Part shown: one piece after another, positions 28,603-38,564 of the stretch
Position numbering within the stretch: position 1 is the stretch's first letter
Layout of the letters: each line of letters starts with the position of its first letter
From: JAJDTR01 sp965220415
GTDB taxonomy: Bacteria; Poribacteria; WGA-4E; JAJDTR01
Direction of reading: 5' to 3'
NCBI GenBank assembly: GCA_965220415.1
Contig: OZ244829.1
Location: 3,658,001 to 3,722,000, forward strand
Length of the DNA: 64,000 bases
Position numbers and translations under genes: made by a program
Notes under the pieces: model-generated
What the model was told of the DNA's origin: nothing
Databases searched by the model: none
What the model saw: only the letters and a program-made list of their open reading frames with translations

Positions 28603-31600
28603 TGAACTTCGCGATCGACAGTCGAAAGATCATCTTCTTGATGCTACTAACGATGTATTTATTCTGTAGTGTTCAAGGCGTCAGCTACAGCGGAGAGCTT
28701 TTTTGGGGCTTGGGAGAGGCCCTCGGCGGTGCAGGTGAAGCAGTAGGCGCGGGACTTGGCGCCGCCGGAGAGGGAATAGGTGCGGGATTCGGCGCTGTTG
28801 GCGAAGGGTTGGGCGCCGCCGGTGAAGGATTGGGCGCTGCTTGGGAAGCCTTTGACACTATTGGAGAAGCCTTCGGCGTTCATCCAATCGAACTCATAGC
28901 TACCGGCGGCATATCCGCGCTTCTTCGCTATATTCCGCTTCCTGAAGCACACGTCCGCGGGCGGGTACGAGGTGCTTCAAATGTGTTCGTCATTCCCGAG
29001 ACCGGGCAAATCGGGATTGTTGTTTCAGGCAGCGTTTTCTTTTGGGATTCCGAATCGCAGCGGTTCGCCGCGCCGCTTATTCACGGGGCGCCTATTTTCA
29101 ACTTTGTCGTCAGCCCGGACGGGGGAATGCTTGCCACGACAAGTGAAGGGGGCAACGTGCAATTGTGGACGCGCGACGCGGCTAGTGCTGAAATGCCGTG
29201 GACCCCCAGCGGCCAGCAACTCAATTTGAACCTCACAGGGTTCACTACCTGGGCTCAGCTCAAGTTGGAACCTAAAATTCAAATTCTGAGCACAGCCTTC
29301 AGCCCCGACGGTGAGATTCTTGCCGGTGGCAGCGCCCACGGAACGGTGCGGCTGTGGAACGCCATGACCGGCGGTATTCGAACCACGCTACACGGCCACT
29401 CGGACACTGTCACGAGCGTTACTTTTAGCCCCGACGGGGGAATGCTTGCAACGGCGAGCGCCGATGGCACGGTGCGGCTGTGGGATCCCCGTACCGGAGA
29501 TCATCGAACCACGCTCGCCGGGCATACGGGCAGCGTCTTGAGCGTTGCTTTCAATCCTGTGAACGGTCTTCTCGCCAGCGCGAGTATTGACGGCACAGTG
29601 CGGTTGTGGAACCCGAACACCGGAGGGCATGAAGCCACGCTTGACCACGAATCACCGGTGCTGGATATTGCGTTCAGCCCTGACGGAGAGGTGCTCGCCA
29701 CCGCAAATATAAACGGGAGTGTACGTTTGTGGGACCCTGACGCGAGAAGAGTTCATGCGTTGCTTGGGCATGGATCGCCTGTGACGACAGTGGCTTTTGG
29801 TTCCGATAAACACACTATCATCACCGGCAGCAAAGACGGACGGATACGCCAGTGGGAAGTCTGGGATGCGACCGATAGCGCCCCGGATATACTCACAGCC
29901 TCCACCAAGTCGCCGTTAACCGAGCGGTCGATTCATGGGAACGTGGTCACACTTACGTTGAGCCGTCTGGCTTACGCGCGATCTGTCTTTGACATTGACG
30001 ATGCGATCCATGTAACCGGAATTCCCGGCGTCACGTTTGACAATTTCTTCGACGTGGATCGCGTCAGCGATACGGAAGTGGCCGTTGAACTGAAATTTAA
30101 TGGGAACATAGATACAGACGCTAACCTCACCTTTACCGTGGAAGCAGATGCCGTACCGGGCTATTTTGGCCCCCCTCTCACGGCAATAATGCCGGTTACT
30201 GCTTTCACGGAATCCGTAACCGCCTCGACAGCGTCCCCATTATCAGAATCAACGCTAAATGGGAGCGTCGTGACCCTCACGCTTGATGACGGAGCTTACG
30301 CCAGGTCTAGAATTGACATCGGACGCGCGTTAAACGTATCCGGTGTTCCCGGTGTTGCTGTCGATTGGTCCGACGTAGACCGCCTAAGCGACACCGAAAT
30401 TAGGGTCGATCTTGGGTTCAACGGAGACATAGACGCCGACGCTACGCTTACGTTCAGCGTAGGAGCAGGCGCCATCGCGGGATACGGAGGTGCTCCCCTA
30501 ACGGCGCAACTACCGGTCACCGCATCCATTGAATCGGTAACCGTCGCAACCGCGTCTCCGCTAACAGAACGTACGCTGGATGGAAACATTGTGACCCTAA
30601 CGCTCAATGGCAGGAGCTACGCGGAGTCTGTCTTTGACATCCGAGATGGGGTGACGGTATCCGGGATTGATGGCGTAACAATACCTTGGCACCAACCGGA
30701 CCGAAAGAGCGACACGGTGATTACCATGATGCTTGAATTCAATGGTGACTTGGATGAGGACGCCGCGCTCACCTTCACCGTTGAGGCGGGTGCCATTGCA
30801 GGATACAGTGGTCCCGCCCTAACCGTGCAATTGCCGGTGCCTACATATATTGAATCCGTTTCCGCCTCCACGGAGACTCCGTTAAACGAAGCCGCGTTGG
30901 AGGGCAGCGTCGTGACACTCACACTTACCGGTTGCAGTTACGAACAATCTATCAGAGACGCGGTGAAGCTGTCCGGAATTAACGGCGCAACCGTTGACAG
31001 GTCAAACACTACGCGTGTCAGCGACACGGAAGTGAAAGTTGGAATTAAATTCAATGGAGACATGAATGCGGATGGTACACTCACCCTCACTGTTGGCGCG
31101 GGTGCCATTAAAGGTTACTGGGGTACAGCGCTCACAACGCAACTGCCTATTATTGCGACCACGGAATCGCTTACTGTATCGACTCCCGCACCGCTGACGG
31201 AAGCGACCTTGAATAGTAGCACCGTCACTCTCACGCTTGCTGGTAGGACTTACGCACGGTCTATTGGAGATGGAGTAAAGGTGGCCGGAATTGCTGGCGT
31301 AACGATTCCTTGGCGGGGTATAGACCGAAAGAGCGACACGGAAATCACGATTGACGTTGAATACAATGGCGACATAGATACGGACTCAACGCTGACCTTC
31401 AGCGTGGCGGCAGATGCCATCGCAGGATACGGCGGACCTTCCCTTACGGCACAACTCCCCGTTACCGCATTCTCGGAATCGGTGACGACTTCGATTGAAT
31501 CCCCTCTAATAGAATCGACGCTGAATAGTAGCGCAGTCACTCTGAATCTTAATGGTAGAGGTTTTGTGGAGTCTATATGGGAAATCCGACGTGCACTAAA

Positions 31601-32726
31601 GCTGTCCGATATTACCGGAGCAACTGTTGACGAATCTAACACCAAACGTATAAGCGACACGGCGATAGCTGTTGCAATTGAGTTCAATGGGGACATAGAT
31701 ACTGACATCAGCCTCACCTTCAGTGTGGCGGCAGATGCCATCGCAAACTACAACGGTCCAGCGCTTACGGCGCAACTACCGGTCACCGCGTCCATGGAAT
31801 CGGTAGCTGCCTCGTCTTCATCCCCACTGACAGAACCAACGCTGAATGGTAGCGTCATCACTCTCATGCTTGCCGGTAGGATTTATGCCCCTGAATGGGT
31901 CATCCGAGATGCGGTAAAGGTGTCGGGCATCCCTGGTGTCACAATTTCCAGGTACCAAACGAACCGTCGGAGCGACACAGAAATCACGGTTAAACTTGAA
32001 TTTAACGGCAACATAGACACGGACGCTACGCTCACCTTCAGCGTGGGGGTAGATGCCATCGAAGGATACAACGGTCTAGCTCTTACAGCGCAACTTGCAG
32101 TAACCGCGTCCACGGAATCGGTTGCCGCCTCGACCGCGTCCCCGTTAACGGAAGGGACGCTGGAAGGCAGCGTTGTGACACTCACACTCAGCGGCTGCAC
32201 CTTCGCGCGCTCTATTTTTGACATCAGAGATGCGGTGACAGTAGCCGGCATTGACGGCGTAACAGTGCCTTGGCACCAACCCGACCGGAAGAGCGACACG
32301 AAGATTACAATCGATCTGAAATTCGATGGCGATATGGATGCGGACGGCACTCTCACCTTCACCGTTGGATCGGGTGCCATCGCAAACTATAACGGTACCG
32401 CCCTTACGGCTGAGCTACCGGTCATCGCAAGCAAAGAATTCGCTCTCGCCCCGAACTTCCCGAATCCGTTCAACCCGGAGACATGGATACCCTATCAACT
32501 TGCGTCAGATGCGGATGTCACGTTGACTATCTACGCCTCCGACGGACAGTTAGTTCGGCGTTTGGGGCTGGGGCACCAAACTGCGGGCACGTACTATAGC
32601 CACAGTCGTGCGGCTTATTGGGACGGCAAAAACGACTTCGGTGAATCTGTGGCTAGCGGCGTTTATTTCTACACCCTTGCTGCGGGGGATTTCTCTGCAA
32701 CGCGGAGGATGTTGATTCGCAAATAG
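28603..32726 (+). CDS. Giant WD40 protein with eight ~104-residue repeats and sorting domain
   Basis: About 1374 residues. Signal peptide, then a Gly/Ala/Glu-rich block (residues 30-90) of repeating GEGLGAAGE-type units, then a WD40 propeller (about 110-420; units end in VRLWD or VQLWT). From about residue 425 to 1275 eight consecutive copies of a ~104-residue unit follow, each starting SPLTE.TL.GSVVTLTL and ending FNGDIDTDATLTF...AIAGY.G..LTAQLPVTA. The end carries NFPNPFNPETWIPY and RRMLIRK. AGGAGA precedes the ATG. Surface or exported; the repeat unit looks like an Ig-like beta sandwich of unknown family. Confidence 0.9.
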
Positions 32727-32812
32727 GTAACTGTTTAGTCTATCAATCTGTTTTGGAAATGCTGGTTCGTCGTGCTGCAGTTTAATCCCCGTTCCTACAC
32801 CATGAGCGTAAT

Positions 32813-32841
32813 GTAGGAGCGATCTCCAGGTCGCGATTTCC
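32813..32841. repeat. Dispersed hairpin TGTAGGAGCGATCTC, copy A
   Basis: TGTAGGAGCGATCTCCAGG then TCGCGA; arms GCGATCT and AGGTCGC pair with one wobble. Copy B at 62176-62204 is almost identical. Confidence 0.7.
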
Positions 32842-32999
32842 TGTTGGCGCGTAAGTTCTGAACTGAACTAAACAATTACGCAAATAGTATCAAATGACTG
32901 ATGATGGCTGAAATCCCCATGTTTTTATACAATACCTTGCTTCCAAGCAGTGTTCATGTCGGTGCATCAAGTTGAAGACCAGTAAAATAATAGGTTGAT

Positions 33000-34124
33000 A
33001 TGATGAATGAACAGGCAGATGCAAAATATAGGGTAGGTCTCATCGGCTGCGGGCGAAAAGGAACCGAACACGCTAAAGGATACCGGTTCCACCCGCTCAC
33101 CGAGGTTGTCGCGGCCGCGGATACCGATCCCGAGAACCTTGCGCTTTTCCGTGAACGGTTCGATGTTCCGGGATATGCGGATTACGAAGAGATGCTCGAA
33201 AAAGAACACATTGATATCGCTGCCCCGATCTTGCCTACAGGCGTTAATCCAGCGGCGGTGCTCGGTTGCGCGGCTGCCGGTGTCAAAGCGATTTTCTGTG
33301 AGAAACCTATGTCTGCCAGCTTGGAAGATGCAGACCGAATGGTGGAGGCGTGTCGTTCTCGCGGGATAAAGTTTTCTGCTGGCGATGCATTTCGGAATTT
33401 GCCACAGTATTGGACGGCGCGGGAGATGATTGAAGCGGACGAGATTGGTGAAATCCTGAGCATCAATCTGTACGATGCGACGAGCACGATTTCGGGAGCA
33501 GGTTGTCAGGGCTTGAGTCTAATGCGTATGTTCGCTTGGGATGCCGATGTGGATCAGGTGGTCGGTCATGTGATGACGGATCCGTTTAGCGACGACGATC
33601 AGGACATGGGTGGGTACGTTCGATTTAGCAACGGAATTGAATGCCTAGTCCATGCGAAATCCGCCGCTAGACGCGGCATTGAGGTTATGGGGAGCCGGGG
33701 AATCTTCGCCAGTGATTATAGCAGTTTTCACTTATGGAAACTCGATGAAAGCGCCAACCCACGATCCGCGAAGCTGTCGGAGCTTCGTGAGATTGGGGGA
33801 CTGTTTCAAAACGTGTCGTATGAATTTAGCTATGACAGTCACGGAAAGCAACTTCCTGGATATCGGCAGATGGCGAGCATCCAGTCCATCGTCGATTCAC
33901 TCGAAGAGGACATCCAGCCACGGTGTAGCGGTGATAACATGCTCAAGGTGCTGGAAATTTCGATTGCGCTTCGAGAGTCGCATCGCCGGGGACATGCACC
34001 TATCAAGTTCCCGCTTGAAGATCGCAGTTTGAAAATCATCCCCGTCCCCGCACGATGGCTGAATAAGAAGGATGTCTACGGAAGGGAATGGTATGCGAAG
34101 GAAATGGACCGGTACACACGGTGA
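33000..34124 (+). CDS. Gfo/Idh/MocA-family oxidoreductase
   Basis: 374 residues. Rossmann motif VGLIGCGRKGTEHAKG at about residues 12-27, signature AIFCEKPMSASLEDADRM, and a C-terminal tail EWYAKEMDRYTR. The conserved His of the active-site helix is not obvious: the equivalent region reads GAGCQGLSLMRMFAW, so catalysis may differ from the other two members. Start is one of two adjacent ATGs. It stands alone between the secreted-protein block and the Fe-S block. Confidence 0.9.
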   Translation: MMNEQADAKYRVGLIGCGRKGTEHAKGYRFHPLTEVVAAADTDPENLALFRERFDVPGYADYEEMLEKEHIDIAAPILPTGVNPAAVLGCAAAGVKAIFCEKPMSASLEDADRMVEACRSRGIKFSAGDAFRNLPQYWTAREMIEADEIGEILSINLYDATSTISGAGCQGLSLMRMFAWDADVDQVVGHVMTDPFSDDDQDMGGYVRFSNGIECLVHAKSAARRGIEVMGSRGIFASDYSSFHLWKLDESANPRSAKLSELREIGGLFQNVSYEFSYDSHGKQLPGYRQMASIQSIVDSLEEDIQPRCSGDNMLKVLEISIALRESHRRGHAPIKFPLEDRSLKIIPVPARWLNKKDVYGREWYAKEMDRYTR

Positions 34125-34146
34125 GGGGCGGGCAGTTAGTGACGAG

Positions 34147-34182
34147 AGGATCCCTATCGCACTCGCTAATCACTCGCTTGAT
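34147..34182 (+). repeat. Modular dispersed repeat, copy 6 (short)
   Basis: GGATCCCTATCGCACTCG then CTAATCACTCGCTTGATGG: one left and one right module, 20 bp after the oxidoreductase stop. Confidence 0.7.
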
Positions 34183-34288
34183 GGTCAGTAGTTGGCGGGG
34201 TGTTTCAATCTTTTTTGGGGGTGGAAAATACAGGGCTACCTGTGCTGAGGACAAACGACGGTTTGACCCTGCAGGGAGGGGATGGCTG

Positions 34289-34735
34289 CTAGGTTTTGCT
34301 TATGCTGTTGCCGATGGTATACAGGACAATCGTTACAATCGCACCGACAAATGCCGCCCAATGAAAGGCATTAAAGGTCTCCTTGAATATCACTACCGAC
34401 ACGATAATCGATGTTGTAATGATGGACATTACGGCGTAGAGCATATAGCTTGATGTCCCAAATTTGGTGTAGAGCAGATTAAAACCCAAAAACGTGAGGA
34501 ATAACCCGATACCACCGGTAACAGCCCAAAGCCAACTCTGTTTGATGATTGTCGTGTACTTTGTCGGTCCCGATAAAGGCGCTATCAATATAGCGAGGAT
34601 AAATGAGACGAAAATGGATATTACGAGAAACGCAAGTGAGTTCCCAAGAGCCATGGCTTTCTTTTGACTAGCGGCGAACATGGCGTTGCCTAGTGCGCCG
34701 ATAAACGCAAATAATAGGAGCAACAATGTCTTCAT
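34289..34735 (-). CDS. Small EamA-like membrane transporter
   Basis: 148 residues starting MKTLLLLLFAFIGALGNAM. About five hydrophobic segments are visible: residues 3-24, 33-52, 68-88, 94-113 and 125-144. The pattern GGIGLFLTFLGFNLLYTKFG and KETFNAFHWAAFVGAIVTIV resembles one half of the drug/metabolite (EamA) fold, so it probably works as a dimer or is a half-size member. ATG 34735 is favoured over the longer frame because it gives a typical first membrane helix. Substrate unknown. Last gene of the minus-strand block. Confidence 0.75.
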   Translation of the reverse strand: MKTLLLLLFAFIGALGNAMFAASQKKAMALGNSLAFLVISIFVSFILAILIAPLSGPTKYTTIIKQSWLWAVTGGIGLFLTFLGFNLLYTKFGTSSYMLYAVMSIITTSIIVSVVIFKETFNAFHWAAFVGAIVTIVLYTIGNSISKT

Positions 34736-34922
34736 AGGGCTTACGCAACTCGGTTTGTAGTAGCCATCAACCAAACGTATGGTGAGGGCGATAGAAATTC
34801 CCCCTTTGCGCATCCGGTTGGTCGTTTGTATTCAGGCACGTGATCTACCGTGTCGTATTGTGTAGAAACGGGCGAAAATTGCCCTACTACGAACTTTAGG
34901 CGTTAGTGTGGATAGGTTTCAA

Positions 34923-35657
34923 TTAGTAACGGGTGAGGGTCGGATCGATTTCCACTGCCCACTGATCGATGCCGCCCGCCAAACTCTTGACGTTCTCGAA
35001 CCCGCTTTGGTATAGAAACGCGGCGGCGTTCAGGCTCCTCATGCCGTGGTGGCAGTAGGTAACAATTTCGATTTCTGCGTCAAGCTGGCTGGTATTTTGG
35101 GGCAAGTCGTTGAGCGGAATCAAGGTTGCGCCTTCAAGGTGGACAATCTCATATTCGTTGGATTCGCGTACATCAAGCAGCACAATTTGTTGATTACTAT
35201 CCAATTTCTCCTTGAGTTCGCGCGGAGAGATTTCATGTTTATCGGGCTGGAATTGGGGGCGATTCATCGTAAGGTCTACCTCGTTCTCGTCAATGTTGGC
35301 GGTACAGTCGGCGCACGGGCACATTTCCTTGAGCGTTTGGAAAGAGTAGATGCCGGTCGAGTGTCCGTCGCTCCATCGGAACTGCACCGCATAGCGGCCG
35401 ACTAGCTGAATATCAAGGGGAAGGACATCATCGGATACTTGGATTAGGGAGAAATCACCGTCTCCGTCCGGCGCAAACAGGGAATGAACATCCAAGCCTT
35501 TGTGGCGGATTGCCGAACACTCGGCGCAGGGACACATGCGCCGTAGGTAGGGAAAAGGGTATTCGCTTTTATGCCCATCCTTCCATTCGACAAGGAAGCC
35601 GGCATCTCTGAGCCGCTTTAGGGTTTTCGGTTGATATTGCTGGGTTGACAAGTTCAT
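34923..35657 (-). CDS. DUF971 domain fused to rhodanese
   Basis: 244 residues. Residues 15-115 form a DUF971 (gamma-butyrobetaine hydroxylase N-terminal-like) domain with two CPCAEC/CPCADC clusters that could bind zinc or iron; the same domain is often found next to Fe-S assembly genes. Residues 140-244 are a rhodanese with active-site loop TYCHHGMRS and DVRESNEYEIVHLEGA, which would carry a persulfide. The gene begins 12 bp after sufT, so it is likely cotranscribed and may deliver sulfur or metal to Fe-S assembly (inference). Confidence 0.9.
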   Translation of the reverse strand: MNLSTQQYQPKTLKRLRDAGFLVEWKDGHKSEYPFPYLRRMCPCAECSAIRHKGLDVHSLFAPDGDGDFSLIQVSDDVLPLDIQLVGRYAVQFRWSDGHSTGIYSFQTLKEMCPCADCTANIDENEVDLTMNRPQFQPDKHEISPRELKEKLDSNQQIVLLDVRESNEYEIVHLEGATLIPLNDLPQNTSQLDAEIEIVTYCHHGMRSLNAAAFLYQSGFENVKSLAGGIDQWAVEIDPTLTRY

Positions 35658-35669
35658 TGTTGTGCCGGC

Positions 35670-35969
35670 TCAGAATATCCCTAACTCATCCTTCGCGTCG
35701 TCCGTCATCATCTCCGGTGTCCACGGCGGCGTCCAAACTACGTCAATGTTGACTTCGTCAACGCCTTCCAGTTGTTGAGTGACGTGTTGCGTGCCGTTGA
35801 CGAGCTGTCCACCGGCGGGACAAGCAGGGCTTGTCAGAGTCATGGTAATGCCGATCGTTTCGTCATTAATGTCAACACCATAAATCAAACCCATGTCAAC
35901 AATGTTGATACCTACCTCTGGGTCTATAATCTGCTTTAGGTTTTCCAGCACGGTTTCTTCGGTTACCAT
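35670..35969 (-). CDS. sufT: SufT/MIP18-type (DUF59) Fe-S maturation factor
   Basis: 99 residues, a single DUF59 domain: LKQIIDPEVGINIVDMGLIYG, then SPACPAGGQL with the conserved Cys and VVWTPPWTPEMM at the end. Members help mature Fe-S proteins or act in aromatic ring monooxygenase assembly; the Suf neighbourhood favours the first. GGAG is 7 nt before the ATG. Confidence 0.92.
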   Translation of the reverse strand: MVTEETVLENLKQIIDPEVGINIVDMGLIYGVDINDETIGITMTLTSPACPAGGQLVNGTQHVTQQLEGVDEVNIDVVWTPPWTPEMMTDDAKDELGIF

Positions 35970-36061
35970 TGCCGATCTCCTTCGCTTTGAAATCCTTCAA
36001 CATCTACGCAATAAAACAGGAATGACGATTTCCTGCGATAATCTCATGTTGTAGGGCTCTA

Positions 36062-36088
36062 GTAGGAACGCAGATCTGCGTTCCCTAC
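36062..36088. repeat. Perfect palindromic hairpin with GTAGG/CCTAC ends
   Basis: A 20-bp perfect palindrome GGAACGCAGATCTGCGTTCC bordered by GTA and CTAC, between the Rieske and sufT genes. On the minus strand it would form in the mRNA between them and could split the operon or stabilise an end. Confidence 0.7.
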
Positions 36089-36145
36089 AATCTAATTGCG
36101 TAAGTTCAACTCCAATCTCTAAAACCGATGACTTGTACGCACCGA

Positions 36146-36457
36146 TTAGTCGATGTTCACCAGAATGTCGTCGCCGTCGATTTTGACTTCGTAGCAGTCA
36201 ACGGGTTCGACCGCGGGCATACACAGCGGTTCGCCGGTAATCACGCTGAAACGCGCACCGTGACGAGGGCACTCAATCTCCTCGCCATCCAATTCACCTT
36301 GCGCGAGGGGACCGCCATCGTGGGTGCAGATGTCTTCAATAGCGTAAAATTTTCCGTCCACATTGAAGAGCGCAACCGGTACAAAATCCACTTCAACCAA
36401 TTTTTTTCGACCGGGAGGGATTTCGCCGACTTTGGCGACTTTGAAGAACTCTGCCAT
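36146..36457 (-). CDS. Rieske-type ferredoxin
   Basis: 103 residues. Cluster ligands CTHDG and CPRHGARF give the CxH...CxxH Rieske pattern; the flanking sequence ECPRHGARFSVITGEPLCMPA is typical for small electron-carrier Rieske ferredoxins. ATG 36457 has AGGAGG upstream; the longer frame adds an Arg-rich leader overlapping sufU and is rejected. It starts 2 bp after sufU and is translationally linked to it. Likely client or electron donor for the Suf-linked system. Confidence 0.93.
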   Translation of the reverse strand: MAEFFKVAKVGEIPPGRKKLVEVDFVPVALFNVDGKFYAIEDICTHDGGPLAQGELDGEEIECPRHGARFSVITGEPLCMPAVEPVDCYEVKIDGDDILVNID

Positions 36458-36459
36458 GC

Positions 36460-36858
36460 TTATTCCTCCTCGTCGTCCTCTTCGCCGGGCCAACCCTTGA
36501 TTCCGTAAGCGCCGGCTTTCAGCACCTTCAAAGCCAACAAACCGCATTTCAAACGCACCGGACCGAGCGGAATGCCGAGCATCTCCAAGATGTCGTCCTT
36601 AGTCAGCTTCTTAACGTCTTCCAGTGCTTGACCCTTGACCTCCTCCGTTAACATCGACGCCGCCGCTTGGCTAATCGTGCAACCGTGACCACAAAAGCGG
36701 ACATCCTTGATGACCCCATCCTCGACCTCGAGATCCATACGAATCTGATCGCCGCAAAGAGGATTGTCCTCCTCGTAAGAGATGTCGGGCTCCTCCAACG
36801 TCCCGTAATTGCTGGGATTTTCGTAGTGATCAAGAATGTCTTCCTCGTAGATATTCAT
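36460..36858 (-). CDS. sufU: SufU-type iron-sulfur assembly / sulfur transfer protein
   Basis: 132 residues, NifU N-terminal/IscU fold. Three conserved cysteines with the SufU context: NPLCGDQI, GHGCTISQAAASM and VRLKCGLLALK. In SufU the protein takes persulfide from SufS via a zinc site. The ATG overlaps the sufS stop by 4 bp (ATGA), with GGAG 6 nt upstream, so translation is coupled. C-terminus is acidic (EEDDEEE). Confidence 0.95.
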   Translation of the reverse strand: MNIYEEDILDHYENPSNYGTLEEPDISYEEDNPLCGDQIRMDLEVEDGVIKDVRFCGHGCTISQAAASMLTEEVKGQALEDVKKLTKDDILEMLGIPLGPVRLKCGLLALKVLKAGAYGIKGWPGEEDDEEE

Positions 36859-38105
36859 CCTTGTCTCCGCGCCAATAGGTTTTGGGCTTTCAACAACCCA
36901 TCGTATAACCTATCAACGTCTTCCATCGTATTGTAAAGATAAAAACTTGCGCGCGCCGTCGCGATGACGCCGTAGTGCTGCATCAGCGGTTGAGCGCAGT
37001 GGTGACCCGCTCGAATCGCCACCCCGGTGGTATCAAGCACGCCGGCGAGATCATGGGGATGGATGCCCTCAAGATTGAACGTAATGACTCCTGCCTTTAT
37101 TCGGGGTTTCGGTCCGTAGATGGTGATTCCGTCGATCTCACACAGTTTCTGATGTGCGTAGTCGATGATCTGCTGTTCATGGGCGTGCACCGTGTCTAAG
37201 CCGACCCCATCAAGATAATCCACTGCTTGACCGATCCCGATGGCTTCCGCGATGGCTGGCGTCCCCGCTTCAAATCTGGCGGGAATGTCCGCGTAGGTGG
37301 AGCGTTCGCGCTGCACCGCCCGAATCATCGAACCGCCTCCGAGGAAGGGCGGCATGTCTTCCAAGAGGTCACGCTTTCCGTAAAGCACACCCACTCCGGT
37401 CGGTCCACACAACTTATGCCCCGAGAAAGCGAGAAAGTCGCAGTCAAGTGCTTGCACATCGACCGGCAAATGCGGCACGCTTTGCGCGGCGTCGATAAGC
37501 ACCTTGGCACCGACGGAATGGGCGGCAGCGGTAATCTCCCGAACCGGGTTGATTGTGCCCAGCACGTTCGAGACATGTGTGATTGCCACCAGTTTTGTCC
37601 GTTCCGTCAGCAATTGATCGAGATCGTCCAATTGCAGCAATCCCTCATCGGTTACCTCAATAAACCGCAGTTTCGCACCGGTTCGTTCCGCGAGCAGTTG
37701 CCACGGGACGAGATTGCTGTGATGTTCCATCACGGTGAGGAGGATTTCATCGCCGCTATGGACATTGGCGTTTCCCCAGCTATACGCGACAAGATTGATG
37801 GATTCCGTGGTGTTTCGGGTAAAAACAACCTGGCTTGCGCGGCGCGAATTGATAAATCGGGCAATCTTCTGTCGCGCGTCTTCATAAGCCGCAGTCGCCT
37901 CCTCCGAGATGCGGTAAATGCCTCGATGAATATTGGATCGATAGCTTTGATAATAAGCCTCCATCGCGTCAAGCACGCAGCGCGCCGTCTGAGAGGACGC
38001 GGCACTGTCAAGGTAGGCGATGGGCGAATCACCCGCAAAAATGGGAAAATCTTTGCGGATACGATCGACCTCAAGTGGGCGAAATTCATCTCGGTCGGCG
38101 TACAT
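36855..38105 (-). CDS. sufS: Cysteine desulfurase SufS
   Basis: About 416 residues, PLP-dependent class V aminotransferase fold. PLP lysine in FSGHKLCGPTGVGVLYG; active-site cysteine in RAGHHCAQPLM; TRNTTESINLVAYSW near residue 95. It removes sulfur from cysteine and passes it to SufU. ATG 38105 is chosen; two GTG codons up to 38117 are alternatives. Directly coupled to sufU. Confidence 0.96.
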   Translation of the reverse strand: MYADRDEFRPLEVDRIRKDFPIFAGDSPIAYLDSAASSQTARCVLDAMEAYYQSYRSNIHRGIYRISEEATAAYEDARQKIARFINSRRASQVVFTRNTTESINLVAYSWGNANVHSGDEILLTVMEHHSNLVPWQLLAERTGAKLRFIEVTDEGLLQLDDLDQLLTERTKLVAITHVSNVLGTINPVREITAAAHSVGAKVLIDAAQSVPHLPVDVQALDCDFLAFSGHKLCGPTGVGVLYGKRDLLEDMPPFLGGGSMIRAVQRERSTYADIPARFEAGTPAIAEAIGIGQAVDYLDGVGLDTVHAHEQQIIDYAHQKLCEIDGITIYGPKPRIKAGVITFNLEGIHPHDLAGVLDTTGVAIRAGHHCAQPLMQHYGVIATARASFYLYNTMEDVDRLYDGLLKAQNLLARRQG

Positions 38106-38133
38106 ATACCTCACCACAGGTGTTTCAACGAAG

Positions 38134-38166
38134 AGAAACCGAGTTTCGGACTGAAACTCGGTTTCT
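38134..38166. repeat. 14-bp perfect stem hairpin between grx and sufS
   Basis: AGAAACCGAGTTTC, loop of 5 nt, exact complement. No T-run follows on the minus strand, so it is more likely an mRNA-processing/stability hairpin or dispersed repeat than an intrinsic terminator. A half-site CAAAAACTCGGTTTCG lies near 5117. Confidence 0.65.
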
Positions 38167-38199
38167 GAAAGAGATTATAACGGGATTTGATCAACAGGG

Positions 38200-38544
38200 T
38201 TATCTATCGCTTGCGAAGCCGATGTTTACCGAAGCAGGACCATGATCGGCGCACGCTTCGTCCGTGGGCACATCGGTTTCCGCAGTGCTTTGTTGGACAA
38301 GGCCTGACTGGATGAGGTATGCCTCTACCTCATCGCCGCTGACATCGGCAAGAATGACATCGTCAATCTGGACGCACGGCTGAAGAGGCTGACCGGTCTT
38401 TTCGACCATTTCGCGGTAGTTTGCCGCGCTGTTGATGATGTCTTTGTCTTCGTACTCCAAACCGTATTTGGCGAAGATGGCACGAACGCCGTTACTCCAA
38501 CCGCAGACGGGTTTCATATAGGCGGTGATTGTTGGTTGACTCAT
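38200..38544 (-). CDS. Glutaredoxin-like protein
   Basis: 114 residues. Thioredoxin-fold start ITAYMKPVCGWSNGVRAIF with a CGWS site, which resembles monothiol (CGFS) glutaredoxins involved in Fe-S cluster carriage, but the cluster-binding context is altered. The usual TVP cis-proline motif appears as LQPCVQID. AAAGGAG precedes the ATG. Position inside the suf array supports a role in Fe-S traffic. The C-terminal 30 residues are an extra tail. Confidence 0.88.
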   Translation of the reverse strand: MSQPTITAYMKPVCGWSNGVRAIFAKYGLEYEDKDIINSAANYREMVEKTGQPLQPCVQIDDVILADVSGDEVEAYLIQSGLVQQSTAETDVPTDEACADHGPASVNIGFASDR

Positions 38545-38564
38545 TTTGTTGTCTCCTTTAAAGG

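Noticed and set aside
30296..32380. Minus-strand frames opposite the eight-unit repeat protein
   Set aside because: Periodic shadow frames of the internal repeats, not independent genes.
37227..38168. 313-codon plus-strand frame opposite sufS
   Set aside because: Antisense to a clear SufS; composition is Arg/His-rich as expected for a shadow frame.
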